Source: Trichomonas tenax (taxonomy: Eukaryota > Parabasalia > Trichomonadida > Trichomonadidae). Taken from it: DNA of 11,271 bases. The notes under the pieces are model-generated. The model was not told the origin of the DNA and made no database searches. It saw nothing but the letters and a program-made list of their open reading frames with translations. The stretch spans positions 1-11,271 of the forward strand of contig JALKBU010001419.1 of the NCBI GenBank assembly GCA_023091735.1, in the 5' to 3' direction. Positions 7,595 through 11,271 of the stretch are shown in pieces. How positions within the stretch are numbered: position 1 is the stretch's first letter; each line of letters starts with the position of its first letter. The translations under genes were made by a program, and so were the position numbers.

Positions 7595-9460
7595 ATGGAG
7601 ATAAATCACGTCCGAAGTCTTCCAATGTGGGTGGACGAATACAATGCCAAACCTGCAGAAATCAAAACGATGCAAGATTTCTTCCTTTACACGCACAAAA
7701 AGTGGTCAACACAAAATCAATTAGGTACAATCGATGAAAACAAGGTTACTTTCTACACTAGAGATCAAATACATAACATGGCGCTTCATTTGGGATCATT
7801 TTTAGTCAGTAAAGGCCTAAAACCAGGTGATAGAGTTGGTGTTTATACAGAGAATCGTTTAGAGTCCGGAATATTCCTTGAGGCATGCCACCTATACGGT
7901 TATGTTGCTGTTTTCGCATTTGATTCTGGTATTGCTTCATATCCAAGATATACATTAGTTGATGCTGGCGTTTCATGCATTTACATATCACCAACCAAGT
8001 GGCAGAATGTCGACCTTCTCTTTCCACAAAATTCATCATTTTGTGAAGAATTTAAATTCATCATTGTTAACGAAATAGGCGAAAAAAAACCATGCGAATA
8101 CTATCTCTTCGATGACGTCATGAAGCAGGAAAAGATTTACGACTTACCAGAAATCAAGCAAGAAGATCCTTGCACAATTGTATATTCTTCTGGTACAGTT
8201 GGTGCTCCAAAGGGTGTTGTTCTTTCCAATGATGCAATGGTATCCGGAATTTTCTATATTAAAGTCAGTGTTCCTGTCAAATGGGGAGATGTTCATCTTT
8301 CTTTCCTCCCGATGGCGCACATCCTTGAAAGAATCGGATTTTTGATTTTCAACTACAGAGGTGCACAAATTGTCTTCGCGCGTAATGGAAAATGGAGTGC
8401 AGCTAAAGATATGAAGCTTTGCAAGGTTACAGGAGGCCCTATGATTCCTTCATTCCTTACGAAAATTCACGCAACGATAATGGAAAAGATTGGAAACGCT
8501 CGTCCTTTAATGGACTTCGGCCTCAAGTTTTCATCAATTACAAGATACTTTGGCTTCAGATCAAGAATATTAGACACCCTGCTATTCAACAAGCTTAAGC
8601 AGGAAGTGTTTGGTGGCCATCTTGATTGGTTCGCTGTCGCAGGAGATGTTTTCGATCCTAAGGTTCATGATGATATGTCTAACATTTTCGGCGCTGAGTT
8701 TGTCGCTATTTATGGAACAAGTGAAGCTGCTGGCCCACTCTTTGTTTGCCCAGCTAACGAATACAAGCCAGGAACAGTCGGAAGACCAATGCCATATGTC
8801 GAAACAAAGTTCGGTCACAAACAAGAATTGCTCATCAAGACGCCGGCACTTTTCACATCATATTGGCGCAATCCTGAGATCACAAATGATGCTTTTGAAG
8901 ATGGATGGTACAGAACAGGAGACAGAGCTGAAGTTGATCCTACAACGAGGCACTTGATCATTCCTGGAAGAGCATACGATAACTACGAATATCAGCCCGG
9001 TATGGATTTAGCAATTCCATTCTTGAGATTCACATATAGGAAATACCCATTTATCGACGACATATTCATCGCTCCACAGAATGACATCCACGCACTTGTT
9101 GCTATCGTTGTCGTTCCAAGATCAACAGCCGAATACTTCTTCCAGAATATTGGAACATATAAAAGCCAGGAGTTCAATGATGAGAAATTCAAGATCCTTT
9201 TGAATGATAGAAACTTCATATATTACATCCACACAAACGCAAACAAGTATGGCAAGAAATACGATTGTCTCAGGGATGGATCAGAACTTGCTACCGTTAG
9301 ACTCACAAATGAGCCATTCACTGTAGAGAACGGATGCGTCACTCTTACTGGGAAGATGAGAGTTAATGCATTGAAGGAGAAATACGCGAAGGAAATACAA
9401 GAGATGAGAGAAGAAATCACCAAACTCCAACAGCCACAAAAGGAAGCATCACCACAATAA
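7595..9460 (+). CDS. Long-chain fatty acid-CoA ligase (acyl-CoA synthetase)
   Basis: This 621-residue ANL-superfamily enzyme activates fatty acids with ATP to acyl-AMP and then acyl-CoA, for lipid remodelling of scavenged fatty acids. Motifs in order: ATP-binding YSSGTVGAPKGV (residues 197-208); the linker-like FLPMAHILERIGF that marks long-chain enzymes; YGTSEAAG (373-380); GWYRTGD (437-443) with the ribose-binding Asp443; and the C-terminal lysine in LTGKMRV (Lys587), the expected adenylation lysine. The segment after RTGD, expected to read like DRKKD..K...GE, is instead IIPGRAYDNYEYQPG, so the hinge/gate region is divergent. The protein ends in a charged helix, with no signal peptide. The frame is open for 55 codons upstream, but only ATG 7595 gives a start with family-like sequence. 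The stop is followed by A, giving UAAA, the trichomonad poly(A) signal. Confidence 0.93.
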   Translation: MEINHVRSLPMWVDEYNAKPAEIKTMQDFFLYTHKKWSTQNQLGTIDENKVTFYTRDQIHNMALHLGSFLVSKGLKPGDRVGVYTENRLESGIFLEACHLYGYVAVFAFDSGIASYPRYTLVDAGVSCIYISPTKWQNVDLLFPQNSSFCEEFKFIIVNEIGEKKPCEYYLFDDVMKQEKIYDLPEIKQEDPCTIVYSSGTVGAPKGVVLSNDAMVSGIFYIKVSVPVKWGDVHLSFLPMAHILERIGFLIFNYRGAQIVFARNGKWSAAKDMKLCKVTGGPMIPSFLTKIHATIMEKIGNARPLMDFGLKFSSITRYFGFRSRILDTLLFNKLKQEVFGGHLDWFAVAGDVFDPKVHDDMSNIFGAEFVAIYGTSEAAGPLFVCPANEYKPGTVGRPMPYVETKFGHKQELLIKTPALFTSYWRNPEITNDAFEDGWYRTGDRAEVDPTTRHLIIPGRAYDNYEYQPGMDLAIPFLRFTYRKYPFIDDIFIAPQNDIHALVAIVVVPRSTAEYFFQNIGTYKSQEFNDEKFKILLNDRNFIYYIHTNANKYGKKYDCLRDGSELATVRLTNEPFTVENGCVTLTGKMRVNALKEKYAKEIQEMREEITKLQQPQKEASPQ

Positions 9461-9461
9461 A
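9458..9461 (+). terminator. UAAA poly(A) signal at the acyl-CoA synthetase stop
   Basis: The stop codon TAA plus the next A forms TAAA. In Trichomonas vaginalis UAAA at or near the stop codon acts as the polyadenylation signal. The 3' flank that follows is T/A-rich with no other feature up to the LisH promoter. Confidence 0.5.
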
Positions 9462-9659
9462 GATTATTTATTATTTGCTTTTTAAATCAAACAAATTATC
9501 GAAATTTAAATTTACATCAAAACACATTAAAAATACCACTAATTTCTATTATATCTATAGGTGTAGATTGTGGTAAAATTTTCGGGCCATTTAAGTATTT
9601 TTAAATTTTTCAATTGACCTATTTCACGAATTGGATGACAAAATCATGATAAAATTGTT

Positions 9660-9678
9660 TCATTTTTGATAAGTGTTA
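9660..9678 (+). promoter_or_regulatory. Initiator-type core promoter of the LisH gene
   Basis: TCATTTTT at 9660-9667 fits the trichomonad initiator, with a start at A9662. The block 9660-9678 is nearly identical (17 of 19) to 837-855 before the BspA gene. The coding ATG lies 82 bases beyond, a long leader for this group, and two ATGs of an upstream ORF come first. An alternative start close to TCAACA (9738-9743) would give a leader of only a few bases, but that site fits the consensus poorly. Confidence 0.5.
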
Positions 9679-9685
9679 TAACACA

Positions 9686-9751
9686 ATGAATACAATGAAT
9701 ATTGATAAATTTAGACGTTTATTATTTTTTAAAATCGTCAACAATGACTGA
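9686..9751 (+). promoter_or_regulatory. Upstream ORF overlapping the LisH gene start
   Basis: A 21-codon frame starts at ATG 9686, with a second in-frame ATG at 9695, and ends in TGA 9749-9751. As at the BspA gene, the stop falls inside ATGACTGA, the first eight bases of the main gene. If transcription starts at 9662, ribosomes meet this frame first. The peptide is Phe/Leu/Lys-rich and not recognisable, so a regulatory role is inferred from layout only. Confidence 0.4.
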
Positions 9752-10196
9752 TCAAAAGCAGCTCAATGTCAACGTTATGGAGAAAATGAAGGAAAACGGT
9801 GCCTTCTTCGATCTCCATGCAAGGCTTTTAGCAAACTTAAGCGAAACAGTTCAACAATCTGATATCGAAGGACTTAAGCCATACAAGACTCTAAAGAGTG
9901 ACGAAATGTACGTCTGTGCAACAGAATGTGTTCTCCGCTATCTCAAACTCCATAAAATGGAAAACACTTTCCGTGCGTGCGTTGCTGAATCTGGTGGAAA
10001 ATTCAAGCTAAATTCCAATAAAACATACGCCGAAGAGTTCTTGGACCTCAATGACTGCGAAGATCCGATTAAAGAAACACTTATAGATTTCAAGGAAAAT
10101 ATCGATACAATCTTCTTTGACAATCGTGATAACCTTCGTGAACAACTTACACAAAGACTGTCTGCTTTGTTCGCAAGCAAGGGAAAATCTAAATAA
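9744..10196 (+). CDS. LisH-domain protein of the FOP/FOR20 (CEP20) type
   Basis: A 150-residue protein. Residues about 8-35 (NVNVMEKMKENGAFFDLHARL) match the leading helix of FOP/FOR20 proteins, where a short helical pair precedes the LisH motif. Residues 58-84 (ECVLRYLKLHKMENTFRACV, then AESG) form a LisH dimerisation motif with the usual YL...K...F..ES spacing. The remaining 65 residues are mostly helical, with a basic end. Human FOR20 has the same order at similar length and works at centrosomes and basal bodies in cilium assembly; in a flagellate a basal-body role is likely but inferred. ATG 9744 is the only ATG opening the frame. The earlier extension to 9702 depends on TTG and would add a hydrophobic stretch foreign to the family. 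The stop is followed by A, giving a UAAA signal. Confidence 0.68.
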   Translation: MTDQKQLNVNVMEKMKENGAFFDLHARLLANLSETVQQSDIEGLKPYKTLKSDEMYVCATECVLRYLKLHKMENTFRACVAESGGKFKLNSNKTYAEEFLDLNDCEDPIKETLIDFKENIDTIFFDNRDNLREQLTQRLSALFASKGKSK

Positions 10197-10197
10197 A
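10194..10197 (+). terminator. UAAA poly(A) signal at the LisH gene stop
   Basis: TAAA is formed by the stop codon and the next base, as in the acyl-CoA synthetase gene. This matches the trichomonad habit of placing the poly(A) signal on the stop codon. Confidence 0.5.
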
Positions 10198-10588
10198 TTG
10201 TGCATGTAATTTTTGTTGAAATTAAAAACTAATTTATGTTTTTTAATTACTATATTGTGTGTATAAAGGCTTATAGCATCATATATTCATCGGCATGCTT
10301 GATGCGCAGCGAAGTGTACCATTTATAAGTCATCATCTTGTTTCTAAAATGCTAATTTATGATGATTTTTTAAATTCTTGATATTAAAGCTTGTGATTTG
10401 AAGAGATGCAATAAAGAAGGCGAGTGTCTAATGATATTAGGACTTTGATAAAGAAATATAATGATTCTCATATTTGTTAAAAGAGAAATTTAATCGTCAT
10501 TATTCATTTTACTTATCAATTATTCTCAAAATAACCGCTTTTTGTCATTCAAATATTATAGAATTGTAACAAATTAAAAATTTGTAAT
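10197..10588. other. AT-rich spacer between the LisH gene and the tRNA
   Basis: No gene is supported. A short less AT-rich patch lies around 10288-10320. A C-box-like ATGATGAT occurs near 10358 but has no matching D box. Directly before the tRNA a 7-bp palindrome ACAAATT-AAA-AATTTGT spans 10569-10585; its position suggests flanking structure rather than a known element. Confidence 0.55.
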
Positions 10589-10669
10589 GGCACGATGGCC
10601 AAGTGGTTAAGGCGTGGGATTAAAGTCCCCATGGGCTTGTCCGCATCAGTTCAAATCTGGTTCGTGTCG
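10589..10669 (+). tRNA. Serine-type tRNA or tRNA-like gene, anticodon apparently AAA
   Basis: This is an 81-base type II cloverleaf. The acceptor GGCACGA pairs with TCGTGTC (one G-T), the D arm is GCC...GGC, there is a long variable arm GGG-CTTG-TCC, and the T arm ATCAG-TTCAAAT-CTGGT is fully paired. The acceptor sequence, long variable arm and discriminator G73 fit tRNA-Ser rather than tRNA-Leu (A73). The anticodon arm is wrong for Ser: TGGGA-TTAAAGT-CCCCA has an A-C mismatch at the base of the loop and reads AAA (10622-10624), a Phe-type anticodon. An alternative fold gives a six-base loop, one base short. The usual Ser loop would carry NGA and A37. The B box has A where G is usual. So the body is intact but the decoding arm is altered: a pseudogene, a misassigned tRNA or a tRNA-derived promoter. 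No CCA is encoded, as expected in eukaryotes. Confidence 0.72.
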
Positions 10670-10676
10670 TTTTTTT
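10670..10676 (+). terminator. RNA polymerase III terminator
   Basis: A run of seven T starts directly after the discriminator base of the tRNA, as expected for Pol III termination. It suggests the gene is, or recently was, transcribable. Confidence 0.75.
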
Positions 10677-10685
10677 CTCGTGTGC

Positions 10686-11271
10686 ATGGAAGTTAACGGA
10701 AATTTTTCAAACTCCACGCAGACGAGAACAGAGGCCATCCCCGTTAAGCGGGAGGTCGGACAGACAGGGCCTGGCCCTCCTTTTTCAAAAATTCCTGTCT
10801 ATCCGAATTTCATATTGCAAAAACTACAAAATCGGAAGACAAAAACAACCAAACATGATCCTCTACAAACAGACGAAGTCAACTCTACGCAAGAAAACAC
10901 AAAAGAATTACTTAACGGTTCATATCATTTTGCAATCTCAACAGAAACAAATGAAAGAACACTCAGCAATACACACTTAGGCCTGGTAGGAGATTTTCAA
11001 CAAGCTGGCACAAATTTGGCTAAAGCAAGAAAATATCAGTCCATCGAAGAAACTTCAGCTACAACACAGGAAGTCCAATCATGCGGAGTAGTCGCTCAGG
11101 TGACTCCAGAATCATCTGCGACGCTTGTCAGCAGGGCAGCGAGCACAGAAGGAAGCGCGATTTATTATCACCTTCAGGAGAAGGAATGCGTTCGATCTCT
11201 GTCAGAGCAGCTAAAGTCTGCGAGCATCAATGATGTTGTCAATGAGCATATTGCACAGTCCATCGAAGAAA
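10686..11271 (+). CDS. Unrecognised GC-rich ORF, runs off the window
   Basis: ATG 10686 opens 195 codons with no stop up to the window edge, starting MEVNGNFSNSTQTRTEAIPV. I do not recognise the protein. It is hydrophilic and rich in Ser, Thr, Glu, Gln and Asn, with two Cys and no Trp, no signal peptide and no membrane segment. The front is basic and proline-containing (KREVGQTGPGPP), and the final 35 residues look helical. QSIEE occurs at residues 118-122 and again at 191-195, from a 16-base exact repeat. Base use changes sharply: about 58% G+C over 11101-11160, against AT-rich neighbours, with CGG, AGG, GGG, GCG and CAG codons. There is no trichomonad initiator before it; only 16 bases separate it from the tRNA. 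The 5' part of an inserted mobile element (for example a gag-like or ORF1-type protein) is a reasonable guess, but no enzyme domain is in view. Confidence 0.6.
   Translation, partial: MEVNGNFSNSTQTRTEAIPVKREVGQTGPGPPFSKIPVYPNFILQKLQNRKTKTTKHDPLQTDEVNSTQENTKELLNGSYHFAISTETNERTLSNTHLGLVGDFQQAGTNLAKARKYQSIEETSATTQEVQSCGVVAQVTPESSATLVSRAASTEGSAIYYHLQEKECVRSLSEQLKSASINDVVNEHIAQSIEE

Noticed and set aside
8144..9423. Frames in other phases inside the acyl-CoA synthetase
   Set aside because: All lie within a clearly conserved enzyme frame.
9702..9743. 14-residue extension of the LisH protein
   Set aside because: TTG start; ATG 9744 fits the FOP/FOR20 N-terminus.
10350..10440. C/D-box snoRNA starting at ATGATGAT
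   Set aside because: No D box (CTGA) at a suitable distance and no terminal stem.
10662..10683. TCGTGT at 10662-10667 and 10678-10683 as a target-site duplication
   Set aside because: Too short and too near the tRNA end; the other end of any insertion is outside the window.
1..11271. CRISPR array, rRNA, prokaryotic operon or riboswitch
   Set aside because: No regularly spaced repeats, rRNA motifs, Shine-Dalgarno-led gene strings or aptamer-like structures were seen; the features are eukaryotic.

Overview
The window looks like nuclear DNA of a trichomonad (Trichomonas/Tritrichomonas group; the species cannot be decided from the sequence). The evidence is as follows. Spacers are very AT-rich and genes are intronless. 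There are two BspA-type leucine-rich-repeat (TpLRR) surface-protein loci. Trichomonad-style initiators (TCA-pyrimidine-A/T) lie upstream of two genes, and two genes carry a UAAA (poly(A) signal) fused to the stop codon. One gene is probably related to the trichomonad-specific initiator-binding (IBD/IBP39) family.

Layout, left to right. 1-836: AT-rich spacer without a convincing gene. 890-3331 (+): intact 813-residue BspA-like LRR gene with an initiator and a small overlapping upstream ORF. 3365-5276 (-): a second BspA-like gene facing the first, originally a type I membrane protein (signal peptide, LRRs, Pro/Thr stalk, transmembrane helix, short tail). It is now a pseudogene with two frameshifts and three in-frame stops. 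5277-5983: spacer. About 6028-6561 (+): small putative IBD-like DNA-binding protein with an unclear start. 6745-7412: a 668-bp non-autonomous DNA transposon with about 107-bp terminal inverted repeats, a candidate 9-bp target duplication and a row of internal hairpins. 7595-9460 (+): long-chain acyl-CoA synthetase. 9744-10196 (+): 150-residue LisH protein of the FOP/FOR20 (centrosome/basal body) type. 10197-10588: spacer. 10589-10669 (+): serine-type tRNA or tRNA-like gene with an abnormal anticodon arm. 10686 to the window end (+): a GC-rich open frame, cut off by the window edge, that starts 16 bases after the tRNA and differs in composition from everything else.

The genes do not form a pathway. 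They are independent single-gene units, as is usual in trichomonads. The main points of interest are: the compositionally foreign ORF abutting an odd tRNA (candidate tRNA-associated mobile element or other insertion); the hairpin-rich inverted-repeat transposon; a 19-bp near-identical core-promoter motif shared by the BspA and LisH genes, both followed by an upstream ORF that ends inside the same ATGACTGA start context; and the mutational decay of the second BspA gene.
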